A stretch of 24,344 nucleotides of DNA from CAYNLY01 sp964398225 (GCA_964398225.1 CAYNLY010000022.1:1-24344), one strand, 5' to 3'. Positions 8,902 to 16,131 are shown, counted from the first letter of the stretch. The notes: generated by a model from the letters alone, not told the origin. Translations and numbers: made by a program.

Positions 8902-9378
8902 CTAGCGCGCAATCGTGTTCGTGCGCTTGATCTTCTCCTGCAGCTGAATGAAGCCGTACAGGAGCGCCTCGGCCGTCGGCGGACAGCCGGGCACGTAGAT
9001 GTCGACCGGAACGATCCGGTCGCAGCCGCGCACGACCGAATAGGAATAGTGGTAGTAGCCGCCGCCGTTCGCGCAGGAACCCATCGAGATCACCCAGCGC
9101 GGCTCGGCCATCTGGTCGTAGACCTTGCGCAGCGCGGGCGCCATCTTGTTGATCAGCGTGCCGGCCACGACCATCACGTCCGACTGGCGCGGACTCGGCC
9201 GGAACACGATCCCGAACCGGTCCAGATCGTAGCGGCTGGCGCCCGCGTGCATCATCTCCACCGCGCAGCAGGCAAGCCCGAAGGTCATCGGCCACAGCGA
9301 ACCGGTGCGCGCCCAGTTGATGATCTTGTCGGCCGTCGTCGTGATGAAGCCCTTTTCAAGAACGCCTTCTATTCCCAT
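8902..9378 (-). CDS. nuoB: NADH-quinone oxidoreductase subunit B, cluster N2 subunit
   Basis: 158 aa subunit that binds N2, the terminal [4Fe-4S] cluster that reduces quinone. The ligands are the tandem cysteines C37-C38 (FGLACCAVEMM), C102 (SMGSCANGGGYYHYSYS) and C132 (YVPGCPPTAEALL). The open frame reaches 9489, but that part overlaps nuoA in another phase. The ATG at 9378 (MGIEGVLEKGFITTTADKII) gives the canonical N-terminus and a 10-nt overlap with nuoA. The protein is slightly shorter at the C-terminus than some homologues. Confidence 0.96.
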   Translation of the reverse strand: MGIEGVLEKGFITTTADKIINWARTGSLWPMTFGLACCAVEMMHAGASRYDLDRFGIVFRPSPRQSDVMVVAGTLINKMAPALRKVYDQMAEPRWVISMGSCANGGGYYHYSYSVVRGCDRIVPVDIYVPGCPPTAEALLYGFIQLQEKIKRTNTIAR

Positions 9379-9740
9379 TGCAAGGCCCCCTTCTTCCAGG
9401 CGTAGATGTAGCCCACAAGCAGAATGACGAGAAAGAGCATCATCTCGGCAAAGCCGAACAGCCCGATCCGGTCGAGCACGACGGCCCACGGAAACAGGAA
9501 CGCGCTCTCGAGATCGAACACGACGAACAGGATGCCCACGAGATAGAAGCGGACGTCGAACTGCATCCGCGCATCCTCAAAGGCCTCGAAGCCGCACTCG
9601 TAGGCGGAAAGCTTCTCGGCGTCCGGCCGCTGCTCGGCCACCAGATAGGTGAGCACGAGGGGAGCCGCCCCCATCAGGATGGCGATGACGATGAAGATAA
9701 AGATCGGCGCGTATTCGTTGGCCAGATACTCGGCGCCCAT
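9369..9740 (-). CDS. nuoA: NADH-quinone oxidoreductase subunit A, first gene of the nuo operon
   Basis: 123 aa membrane subunit of complex I with three transmembrane helices, at about residues 11-34, 67-88 and 96-116. The conserved loop YECGFEAFEDARMQFDVRFYLV lies between helices 1 and 2, and the FVVFDLESAFLFPW signature follows. The ATG at 9740 is preceded by an AAGGAGGGG ribosome site, which rules out the longer open frame reaching 9806. It is the promoter-proximal gene; a plausible sigma70 promoter lies about 57 nt upstream, and the ssrA gene lies beyond that. Confidence 0.96.
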   Translation of the reverse strand: MGAEYLANEYAPIFIFIVIAILMGAAPLVLTYLVAEQRPDAEKLSAYECGFEAFEDARMQFDVRFYLVGILFVVFDLESAFLFPWAVVLDRIGLFGFAEMMLFLVILLVGYIYAWKKGALQWE

Positions 9741-9796
9741 GCATCCCCTCCTTGCCGCCTGTGGCCCGCATCCCTCTCCCGCAGTGCGGGACGGGC

Positions 9797-9825
9797 TTGC
9801 TATCACCGGCGCCCTCCGTCGTCAA
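9797..9825 (-). promoter_or_regulatory. Candidate sigma70 promoter of the nuo operon
   Basis: On the minus strand TTGACG (9825-9820) and TAGCAA (9802-9797) are separated by exactly 17 bases, upstream of nuoA and downstream of the tmRNA 3' end. The -35 is good and the -10 is weak. A small CCCGC-ACT-GCGGG hairpin follows in what would be the leader (9778-9790). Confidence 0.4.
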
Positions 9826-9880
9826 CCGCCAGCTCCGAAAACCCCAGCGCGTACAAGGGATTGCACCGCCGGTCCGGAAC

Positions 9881-10229
9881 TGGTGGAGGCGGCGGGATTC
9901 GAACCCGCGTCCGAAGACCATCAGCCTGTGGTTCTACATGCTTAGTCCGTTCACGCAGCATCCACCGGAAACCGAACGGACAAGGTGCCCGGTGGACCGG
10001 TTCGTTGAGGTCTCGCCCGCCGGCCACGAACCTCCAGCCGCACGGACCAGCCCATCTTGCCGTCCCTGTCCGGTCAGCCGATGGGCGAGCTGCCCGGCAG
10101 GGTCACTTACGCAGCGTAAGCGAGTTCTACGTCGTCGTTGGCAGTTATTGCCGTTGGCCTTTTTGACGAGAGTGCCATCCCGGCATGCCCCACAGGGTTC
10201 AGCATCTTCGTCGAAACCAAGTCGCCCCC
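9881..10229 (-). ncRNA. ssrA: Transfer-messenger RNA (tmRNA, one-piece)
   Basis: tmRNA rescues stalled ribosomes by acting first as alanyl-tRNA and then as a short mRNA. The 5' end GGGGGCG (10229-10223) pairs over 7 bp (one G-T wobble) with the 3' CGCCTCC before the encoded ACCA at 9884-9881. The 5' GGTTTCGACG and the 3' T-arm GGTTCGAATCC are family hallmarks. Length is about 349 nt. The reading frame resumes at GCC (10142-10140) and encodes ANDDVELAYAA, then TAA (10109-10107). The segment before the resume codon is A-rich (GGCAATAACT), as usual. The tag ends AYAA rather than the common ALAA. No strong terminator is seen between its 3' end and nuoA. Confidence 0.96.
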
Positions 10230-10243
10230 TGTGACGGTCTGCA

Positions 10244-10272
10244 ATGATACGCCGCGCACTCCGCCCTTACAA
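10244..10272 (-). promoter_or_regulatory. Sigma70 promoter of ssrA
   Basis: On the minus strand TTGTAA (10272-10267) and TATCAT (10249-10244) are spaced by exactly 17 bases. They lie 14 bases before the mature tmRNA 5' end, which leaves room for a short RNase P-processed leader. The -35 box coincides with the last Leu codon (TTG) and the stop codon (TAA) of ubiC. Confidence 0.7.
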
Positions 10273-10824
10273 GCGCATCGACGCCCTGGCGATCCGCTCC
10301 CAGATCAGATCGTGGAACACCTCGACGACCAGCGCCCGCGTGCCCGAAGGCGAGCGGAGCACCGAGCGCCGCGCCCAGCGCCCGTCATAAGGCGGCGCGC
10401 CCCGGATGCGGGTCACGGCCAGATCGGAGCGGGACAGCGAAAGCCCCCGGTCGAGCAAAAGATTGCCGAGCGGGCGCCTGCCTTCCTGCAGTTCGGCCAC
10501 GAGATCGGCGGGCAGATCGGCGAGCGGCAGCACCGATTCGGCGTCGAACATCACCGAGCCCCGGTGCACCAGCGACACATACCGGCGCAGCGCGGGGCTT
10601 CCCGGCTCGATCTCGAGCAGTTCGGCCTCGGCCGCCGCCGCCTCGTCGACATGCTGATCGTGCAGCCGGACCGCAAGCCGCATCCGGTAGCGCCGCTCGA
10701 GAAAGCGCGTCAGCGAGCCCGCCATCGTCAGCACCGCCGCCTGTTCCCGGCCGACGCCCGCCTGGTCCATGCGCCAGCTTCGCACCGGCTGCCAGTCCTG
10801 CGATTCAAGCGGGCCGAAAAACAT
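10267..10824 (-). CDS. ubiC: Chorismate--pyruvate lyase
   Basis: Converts chorismate to 4-hydroxybenzoate and pyruvate, the first committed step of ubiquinone synthesis. The 185 aa product matches the UbiC family. MAGSLTRFLERRY near residues 34-46 corresponds to the SMTKRFEQ region of E. coli UbiC. ALRRYVSL carries the substrate-binding Arg (about R81). RRPLGNLLL contains G120, and WARRSVL precedes RALVVEVF with Glu168. The ATG at 10824 was preferred; an in-frame TTG at 10845 would add seven residues. Neither has a clear ribosome site. A TTGACC/CAAGAT pair (10858-10831, 16-nt spacer) would start transcription at about this ATG, suggesting a leaderless message. A quinone-pathway gene beside complex I makes sense functionally. 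Confidence 0.85.
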   Translation of the reverse strand: MFFGPLESQDWQPVRSWRMDQAGVGREQAAVLTMAGSLTRFLERRYRMRLAVRLHDQHVDEAAAAEAELLEIEPGSPALRRYVSLVHRGSVMFDAESVLPLADLPADLVAELQEGRRPLGNLLLDRGLSLSRSDLAVTRIRGAPPYDGRWARRSVLRSPSGTRALVVEVFHDLIWERIARASMRL

Positions 10825-10897
10825 GATCGCATCTTGGAGGCGCAAACCGGCAGGTCAAGCCCTTGCGTCCGGAGGCGTTTTGCGGCCGAATCCGGCC

Positions 10898-11614
10898 ATG
10901 CGCTGCCGAGTTTTTGTTCCCGGCCCCCTGCGGGAGGGCGCCGCAATCACGCTCGATCGCGACCAGGCCCACTATTTGCGGGACGTGCTGAGGATGCGCC
11001 CGGGCGATGCCCTGACCGTCTTCGACGGCAGCGGCGCGGAGTTCGATGCGGTGATCGAATCCCTTGAGCGGAGCCGGGCGCGGTGCCGGCTTGGCGCGGG
11101 CCGCAGGCCCGAGGTCGAGCTGCCGGTTCCCGTGCATCTGTGGCAGGGGCTGTGCCGGGGCGAGAAGCTCGACTGGGTCGTGCAGAAGGCCACCGAACTG
11201 GGAGCCGCCTCGATCACCCTGGTTGCGGCCGAGCGCAGCCAGGTGCGGCTTGAGCCCGCCCGGCGGGAACGCAGGCTTGCCCGCCTGCGCCGCATCGCGA
11301 TCGAGGCCGCCGAGCAGTCCGGCCGGGTGCGCGTGCCGGAGATCGGCTGGGCGGCATCCGTCGCCGAGTGCCGCCCCGAGGGGCTGGCCCTGTGCCTGCA
11401 CCCCCATGCCGAATGCGACTGGCCCGACATCCGCCCGCGGCTTGCGAATGCTTCCGCGATCAGCCTTGCCATCGGCCCCGAGGGCGGCTGGAGCGAAGAT
11501 GAAGTCGCATCCCTCGCCGGGCGCGGCTGGATGCCGGTCCGCTTCGGTCCGCGCATTCTGCGCACCGAAACGGCGGGGCCGGCCCTGATCGCCGCCGTGA
11601 CCGCCTGCCTCTGA
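10898..11614 (+). CDS. rsmE: 16S rRNA (uracil(1498)-N(3))-methyltransferase
   Basis: SPOUT-class methyltransferase that modifies U1498 of 16S rRNA, 238 aa. An N-terminal PUA-like domain (MRCRVFVPGPL, then DQAHYLRDVLRMRPGD) is followed by the knotted SAM-binding domain. Landmarks are LWQGLCRGEKLDWVVQKATELG (82-102), IGPEGGWSEDEV (192-203) and the knot loop LRTETAGPALIA (221-232). The ATG at 10898 gives the family N-terminus. The only good ribosome site, GGAGG at 10871, sits 4 nt before an in-frame TTG at 10880, so a six-residue longer form is possible. It is divergent from ubiC. Confidence 0.95.
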   Translation: MRCRVFVPGPLREGAAITLDRDQAHYLRDVLRMRPGDALTVFDGSGAEFDAVIESLERSRARCRLGAGRRPEVELPVPVHLWQGLCRGEKLDWVVQKATELGAASITLVAAERSQVRLEPARRERRLARLRRIAIEAAEQSGRVRVPEIGWAASVAECRPEGLALCLHPHAECDWPDIRPRLANASAISLAIGPEGGWSEDEVASLAGRGWMPVRFGPRILRTETAGPALIAAVTACL

Positions 11615-11639
11615 CCCCCCTTCCCATTGCGCGCGGGCT

Positions 11640-11648
11640 TGCTATCAT
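11640..11648 (+). promoter_or_regulatory. Extended -10 promoter of the tRNA-Thr gene
   Basis: TGC-TATCAT is an extended -10 element, 17 bases before the tRNA and just after the rsmE stop codon. The -35 region is poor (TTCCCA at 11621, 16-nt spacer). The surrounding 14 bases recur exactly at 9792-9805. Confidence 0.5.
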
Positions 11649-11665
11649 GCGCAGCCTTCGAGCAG

Positions 11666-11741
11666 GCCGATGTAGCTCAGCTGGTAGAGCAGCTGATTCG
11701 TAATCAGCAGGTCAGCGGTTCGAGTCCGCTCATCGGCTCCA
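11666..11741 (+). tRNA. tRNA-Thr (anticodon CGU)
   Basis: A 76-nt cloverleaf. The acceptor GCCGATG pairs with CATCGGC (11731-11737). The D-arm is GCTC-AGCTGGTA-GAGC. The anticodon stem GCTGA/TCAGC encloses loop TTCGTAA with anticodon CGT at 11699-11701, which reads ACG (Thr). The T-arm carries GGTTCGAGTCC. The CCA end is encoded in the DNA (11739-11741). A strong terminator follows 6 nt later. Confidence 0.97.
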
Positions 11742-11747
11742 TCTGGC

Positions 11748-11780
11748 GGGGCCCGGGTTCCACCGGGCCCCGGTTCATTT
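11748..11780 (+). terminator. Terminator after tRNA-Thr, possibly shared with the convergent kinase gene
   Basis: GGGGCCCGG (11748-11756) pairs perfectly with CCGGGCCCC (11763-11771) around a 6-nt loop, followed on the plus strand by GGTTCATTTCTT. The kinase gene ends inside this T-rich tail. The hairpin also forms on the minus strand, although there it lacks a U-tract. Confidence 0.75.
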
Positions 11781-13856
11781 CTTCCGGGCCTCCAACGCTC
11801 GCGCCGCGACCTCCCGCAGCGCCCTCAACGAATAGGGTTTCTTGAGCACATCGCTGGCCTCCCCCGCCTCATCCGCCTCCAGGTTGAAGCCCGAACTCAT
11901 GACGACGTAAAGATCCGGATCGCGGCCTCGCAGCGCCTCCAGGCAGCGCCTGCCGTCCATGACCGGCATCGTCAGATCGAGCAGCACCCAGTCGATTTCC
12001 TCCCGGTGGCGGTCGAACAACGCGAGCGCCTCCTCTCCGTTGGCCGCCTGAAGCACCCGCAGCCCCAGCGACTGAAGCATGCGGGCGGCCGTCCGCCGCA
12101 CCTCCTCCTCGTCGTCGACGAGCAGCACTGTGCCCTCAAGACGCTCGCCCCGGTCGCCCGCGCCGGTCGCTTCCACCTCGGCGCGGCGTTCGGTCAGCGG
12201 CAGCCAGACCGTGAGCCGGGTGCCTTCGCCCGGACGGCTGCGGATGCGCAGTCCGCCGTGGTGCGCGCGCACGATGCCGAGCACCGCGCTCATGCCCAGT
12301 CCCCGGCCGGTGAACTTCGTCGTAAAGAACGGATCGAAGATGTGTTCGAGCGTTTCTTCGTCCATGCCGCGGCCGTTGTCTTCGATCTCCAGCCGCAGGT
12401 AGCGCCCCGGGCCGAGCTCGGTGCCCGGCGGCGCGGCAACCTGTCGCGGCGCATCCCAGGACTCGATGCCGGTGGCGATGCGGATGTGCGGGTCCGCGCA
12501 TCCTTCCAGCGCCTCGGACGCGTTGATCGCCGCATTGATCACGACCTGCCGGAGCTGACTGGCATCCGCGAGCACCCAGCCCTCGTCGCCCGCGGCCAGG
12601 TCGAGCTCGAGCCGCACCTTGCGCGTCACCGAGCTCTGAAGGAGCGCCCGCATGTCCCGAAGAAACGCATCCACGTTCACGGGCTCCATTCGCAGCACGC
12701 CCTTGCCCGAATAGGCCAGCATCTGCTGGCAGAGCCCGGCCGCGGCCCCCGCCGCCTGCGCGATCGCATCGAGCGAAGCCTCCAGTTCGGCCCGGTCCTC
12801 GACGAAGCGGGCCAGCTCCACGTTGCCCTGGATCGCCGTGAGCAGGTTGTTGAAATCGTGCGCGATGCCTCCCGCCATCACCCCCAGCGACTCGAGCCGC
12901 TGGGCATGCTGCACCTGCCGCTCGAGCCTGCGGCGCTCGGCCTCGTGGCGTTCGCGCTCGGTCAGATCGATCGCAAAGCCCACGACGCCCTGGGCCGCCT
13001 CCCCCATTCCCACCGGAACCTCGACGATCTCCAGCGTCCGCGCTTCGCCATCGGCGCAGTCAAGCACCAGACGGTCGCGGACCGGGCTTCCGGCTTCGAG
13101 CGCCTTGTGCGCGAGCTTCATCAGGCGGTCTGCGACCTGCCGGGGCGCCTGCGCCTCAAGCGCCTCCCCGATGGCCGCGGCCTCATCGAGGCCCGTCCAG
13201 CGGGCCCACTGCCGGTTCAGCAGCTGGATGCGCCCCTCGGGATCGGTCATCCAGATGCCCTCGGGGGCGTGATCGAGCACGGTCTCAAGCCTCGAGTGCT
13301 GGCGGTCGAGCTCCCGGTTCGCCTCCTCGACCTCGCGGGTTCGGGCCTCGAGCAGCGACTGGTAGATGTGCGCAAGCAGCCAGAAAAACGCGATCACGGC
13401 CATCATGCAGGCCAGCTGGACGTCGCTCATCCAGATCTCGACCCGGCCCGCCCGCAGCAGCGCCCAGACCACGGCCAGCACCGCCAGCAGGGCGGCCACC
13501 CAGAAGCGCGCCGCGCGCACCGGCTTGATGAAGTAGATGACGAACGGGTACCCGGCCAGCCAGTAGGGGCCGGTGTTCTCCAGCGTTTCGGTAAACAGCA
13601 GCGCGGGAAACAGCACCAGCGCGCACATGGCCAGCCCGTCCTCGATGCGGGCGCGTGGCGCCCCCAGCCGGAGCGCGGCGAAAAGCGTCAGCAGAATCGT
13701 CGAAAGAACGACCTCGATCCAGGAAAGCGTGTTGCAGCAGCCGAGATGCCAGTGGGTGAACGCGAAAAACAGCATCGCGCCCGCGCTGGCCAGCAGCACC
13801 CAGGCCAGCGCCCGCTCGCGGCCCTGCGCGCCGCCGAACAGATCGAGTCGCCGCAT
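11775..13856 (-). CDS. Membrane hybrid sensor histidine kinase (PAS, HisKA, HATPase, receiver)
   Basis: A 693 aa two-component sensor. Residues 15-165 hold about six hydrophobic helices, then a coiled coil (165-192). A PAS domain follows (about 190-300, starting LETVLDHAPEGIWMTDPEGRI). The dimerisation/phosphoacceptor box GGIAHDFNNLLT has His333. The ATPase domain has N441 (NAAINASEAL), DNGRG (493-497) and GRGLGMSAV. A C-terminal receiver domain (about 575-690) has D581/D582, phosphoacceptor D627 (LLDLTMPVMDG), S654 and K673 (LKKP). This is the NtrB-like HDFNN class. No response regulator is adjacent, so output and signal are unknown. The ATG at 13856 lacks a ribosome site and may be close to the transcription start. 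Confidence 0.9.
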   Translation of the reverse strand: MRRLDLFGGAQGRERALAWVLLASAGAMLFFAFTHWHLGCCNTLSWIEVVLSTILLTLFAALRLGAPRARIEDGLAMCALVLFPALLFTETLENTGPYWLAGYPFVIYFIKPVRAARFWVAALLAVLAVVWALLRAGRVEIWMSDVQLACMMAVIAFFWLLAHIYQSLLEARTREVEEANRELDRQHSRLETVLDHAPEGIWMTDPEGRIQLLNRQWARWTGLDEAAAIGEALEAQAPRQVADRLMKLAHKALEAGSPVRDRLVLDCADGEARTLEIVEVPVGMGEAAQGVVGFAIDLTERERHEAERRRLERQVQHAQRLESLGVMAGGIAHDFNNLLTAIQGNVELARFVEDRAELEASLDAIAQAAGAAAGLCQQMLAYSGKGVLRMEPVNVDAFLRDMRALLQSSVTRKVRLELDLAAGDEGWVLADASQLRQVVINAAINASEALEGCADPHIRIATGIESWDAPRQVAAPPGTELGPGRYLRLEIEDNGRGMDEETLEHIFDPFFTTKFTGRGLGMSAVLGIVRAHHGGLRIRSRPGEGTRLTVWLPLTERRAEVEATGAGDRGERLEGTVLLVDDEEEVRRTAARMLQSLGLRVLQAANGEEALALFDRHREEIDWVLLDLTMPVMDGRRCLEALRGRDPDLYVVMSSGFNLEADEAGEASDVLKKPYSLRALREVAARALEARKK

Positions 13857-13866
13857 CTTGTCTGTG

Positions 13867-13894
13867 GGTATAGACGAATCCTGGCCCGACGCAA
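13867..13894 (-). promoter_or_regulatory. Candidate promoter of the hybrid kinase gene
   Basis: On the minus strand TTGCGT (13894-13889) and TATACC (13872-13867) have a 16-base spacer. Initiation would fall near 13860, only a few bases before the ATG at 13856. That would explain the lack of a ribosome site. Moderate-to-weak match. Confidence 0.35.
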
Positions 13895-13908
13895 GCGGGG
13901 GCCGGCTC

Positions 13909-13951
13909 GGGAAGCAAGAAGGACGGCCGGCTGGCGTTTTGCCGCCGGCCG
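13909..13951 (-). terminator. Rho-independent terminator downstream of recQ
   Basis: On the minus strand CGGCCGGCGGC, loop AAAAC, then GCCAGCCGGCCG form a hairpin (13951-13924) with one unpaired base, followed by TCCTTCTTGCTT. It lies 11 nt after the recQ stop codon and before the kinase promoter, so the two minus-strand genes are likely separate units. Confidence 0.7.
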
Positions 13952-13962
13952 GGAAACCGCCC

Positions 13963-16131
13963 TCAGGCCACCCCGATCGCCTCCCGCCAGGCCAGGAGCA
14001 GGCGGAACTCCTCGTTGCTCAGATCCACGGAAAGATCGCGCTTGATCTCGGCCAGCGAGGCGTAGGGATCGGCCTCGTCGAGCTCGCGCATCAGGGTATC
14101 GAAATGCTCGCCGAAGAGCGCCGGCACGTCGATGTAGTGCGCCGCCCGGATCAGGCCCAGGTAATGCTTGAGCACGGTGGCCTCGGAAATGCCCTGTTTG
14201 GCCGCGATCTCCTCGGTGGACAGACCTTTGCGGTAGAGCGAGAGCGTGAACAGCTGCGCCTCGGTCGCCTCGGGCCCCTTCGCGATCAGCTTCGGGATTT
14301 CCTTGCCCGAGGCATCGCGGGCAGGCTCGGCACCGGCTGCGGCCGCATGCTCGCGGATGCATTCGAGGAACGGCTCGCCGTACATCTCGAACTTGTGCTT
14401 GCCGACTCCGCTGATCCGGAGCATTTCCTCCTTCGTCGTCGGCTTGCGCTGGCTTAGCTCGGTCAGCGTGACGTCGCTGAACACGATGTGCGGCGGCACG
14501 TCCTCCTCGTCGGCGATGCGCGCGCGCAGATCGACGAGCTTGGCATACAGCGCCTCGTCCTTCGCCGCGCCCAGCCGGGCAAGCTTGCGCTTCAGCCCCG
14601 GCTGATACCGGGCCAGCGTCACCGTCTCGCCCGCATCGATGCGCTCGGCCTTGCGCGTGGGCCTGAGTGCCGCGCGGCGGGAGACGTCCTGCACAAAATA
14701 GCCGTGATGGACGAGCTGGCGGAGAATCGAGGTCCACTCGTCCGCGTTGAGCTCCGCGCCCGCGCCCCAGGTCTTCAGTTTGTCGTGCCCGTGTTCGCGA
14801 ATCCGGGCATTGCTGGATCCGCGCAGCACATCGACCACATAGCCGAGGCCGTATTCGCCGTCGAGCTCGCGCACGCAGTCGAGCGCAAGCCGCGCATACT
14901 CGCTGGCATCGTAGGTCTTGGGCGGATCAAGACAGATGTCGCAGTTGCCGCAGTCCTCCTCGAGCTCCTCGCCGAAGTAGCCGAGAAGCACCCGCCGGCG
15001 GCAGGTCAGCGCCTCGGCGAACGCGACCATGCTGTTCAGCTTGTGCACCTCGACCCGGCGCTGCTCGGGGTTCTCGACGTTCTCGATCAGCCGGCGCACG
15101 AGATTCACGTCGCCCGAGCCGTAGAGCAGCAGCGCCTCGGACTCGAGCCCGTCGCGTCCGGCCCGTCCCGTCTCCTGGTAGTAGGACTCGATGCTCTTCG
15201 GCAGATCGTGGTGGATCACGAAGCGCACGTTCGGCTTGTCCACGCCCATGCCGAACGCGATCGTCGCGACGATGACCTTGATCCGGTCGCGCAGGAAGTC
15301 GTCCTGCACCTTCTCGCGCGTGCGCCCGGGCATGCCGGCGTGGTAGGCGGCCGCCTTAATGCCGTGCCGCTGCAGGTTGACCGCGAGATCCTCCACGCGC
15401 TTGCGCGACAGGCAGTAGATGATGCCGCTCGCATTCGGCCAGGACTCGAGAAACTGGAGCACCTGGGTCAGCGGCTGGCGCTTTTCGGCGACCAGGTAGC
15501 GGATGTTGGGCCGGTCGAAGCTGGCGACGAACCGGCGCGCCCCGTTCAGCTTCAGGCGCTCGGTGATGTCCTGCCGCGTGTGCTCGTCGGCCGTGGCGGT
15601 CAGCGCCAGCATCGGCACGTCCGGGAACAGATCGCGCAACTCGCCCAGCCGGACGTACTCGGGCCGGAAATCGTGGCCCCACTGCGAGACGCAGTGCGCC
15701 TCGTCGATCGCGAACATCGCCAGCTTCACCTGGCGCAGCCGCTCGAGAAACGACTTCGACAGCAGCCGCTCGGGCGCGACGTAGAGCAGGTCGAGCTCGC
15801 CGCTCGCAAACCGCGCGAGCACCTCCTTGGCCTGCGCGGCCTTCAGCGAGGAGTTGTAGTAGGCCGCCTTCACGCCGCAGGCGTTCAGCGTGTCCACCTG
15901 ATCCTTCATCAGCGAGATCAGCGGCGAGACGACGATGCCGGTGCCCTCGCGCATGATCGCCGGGATCTGATAGCATATGGACTTCCCGCCGCCGGTCGGC
16001 ATCAGCACGAAGGCGTCCTTGCCGTCCAGAAGCGTCGTGATGATCTCTTCCTGCATCGGACGGAACGACTCGTAGCCGAACACGTCCCGGAGAACTTTTC
16101 TAGCCTGTTCCTTGACCTTCTTCGTTGCCAT
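13963..16131 (-). CDS. recQ: ATP-dependent DNA helicase RecQ
   Basis: 3'-5' superfamily 2 helicase for recombination and repair, about 722 aa. Helicase motifs are FRPMQEEII (Q-like motif 0), MPTGGGKSICYQ (Walker A, about 44-55), DEAHCVSQWGHDFRP (about 143-157) and QETGRAGRDG (motif VI, about 320-329). The zinc site uses C378, C395, C398 and C401 (DCGNCDIC). Winged-helix RQC and HRDC (about 525-600) domains follow. A further C-terminal segment reads LSTEEIAAKQGISEATVLKHYLGL, a helix-turn-helix-like region. The ATG at 16131 (MATKKVKEQARKVLRDVFGY) was chosen over an open extension to 16257 that overlaps hemD. It has no good ribosome site. Confidence 0.95.
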   Translation of the reverse strand: MATKKVKEQARKVLRDVFGYESFRPMQEEIITTLLDGKDAFVLMPTGGGKSICYQIPAIMREGTGIVVSPLISLMKDQVDTLNACGVKAAYYNSSLKAAQAKEVLARFASGELDLLYVAPERLLSKSFLERLRQVKLAMFAIDEAHCVSQWGHDFRPEYVRLGELRDLFPDVPMLALTATADEHTRQDITERLKLNGARRFVASFDRPNIRYLVAEKRQPLTQVLQFLESWPNASGIIYCLSRKRVEDLAVNLQRHGIKAAAYHAGMPGRTREKVQDDFLRDRIKVIVATIAFGMGVDKPNVRFVIHHDLPKSIESYYQETGRAGRDGLESEALLLYGSGDVNLVRRLIENVENPEQRRVEVHKLNSMVAFAEALTCRRRVLLGYFGEELEEDCGNCDICLDPPKTYDASEYARLALDCVRELDGEYGLGYVVDVLRGSSNARIREHGHDKLKTWGAGAELNADEWTSILRQLVHHGYFVQDVSRRAALRPTRKAERIDAGETVTLARYQPGLKRKLARLGAAKDEALYAKLVDLRARIADEEDVPPHIVFSDVTLTELSQRKPTTKEEMLRISGVGKHKFEMYGEPFLECIREHAAAAGAEPARDASGKEIPKLIAKGPEATEAQLFTLSLYRKGLSTEEIAAKQGISEATVLKHYLGLIRAAHYIDVPALFGEHFDTLMRELDEADPYASLAEIKRDLSVDLSNEEFRLLLAWREAIGVA

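Noticed and set aside
9778..9790. CCCGC-AGT-GCGGG hairpin considered as a tmRNA terminator
   Set aside because: The stem is only 5 bp, has no U-tract on the minus strand, and lies downstream of the candidate nuoA promoter. It more likely belongs to the nuoA leader or is incidental.
9649..10234. Short open frames across the tmRNA region
   Set aside because: They lie over the structured ssrA RNA. Acceptor pairing, T-arm, tag frame and promoter explain the sequence.
12006..14045. Long plus-strand open frame (679 codons) antisense to the histidine kinase
   Set aside because: It has a composition typical of antisense GC-rich frames and spans the kinase gene boundary and the intergenic region. 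No motif supports it.
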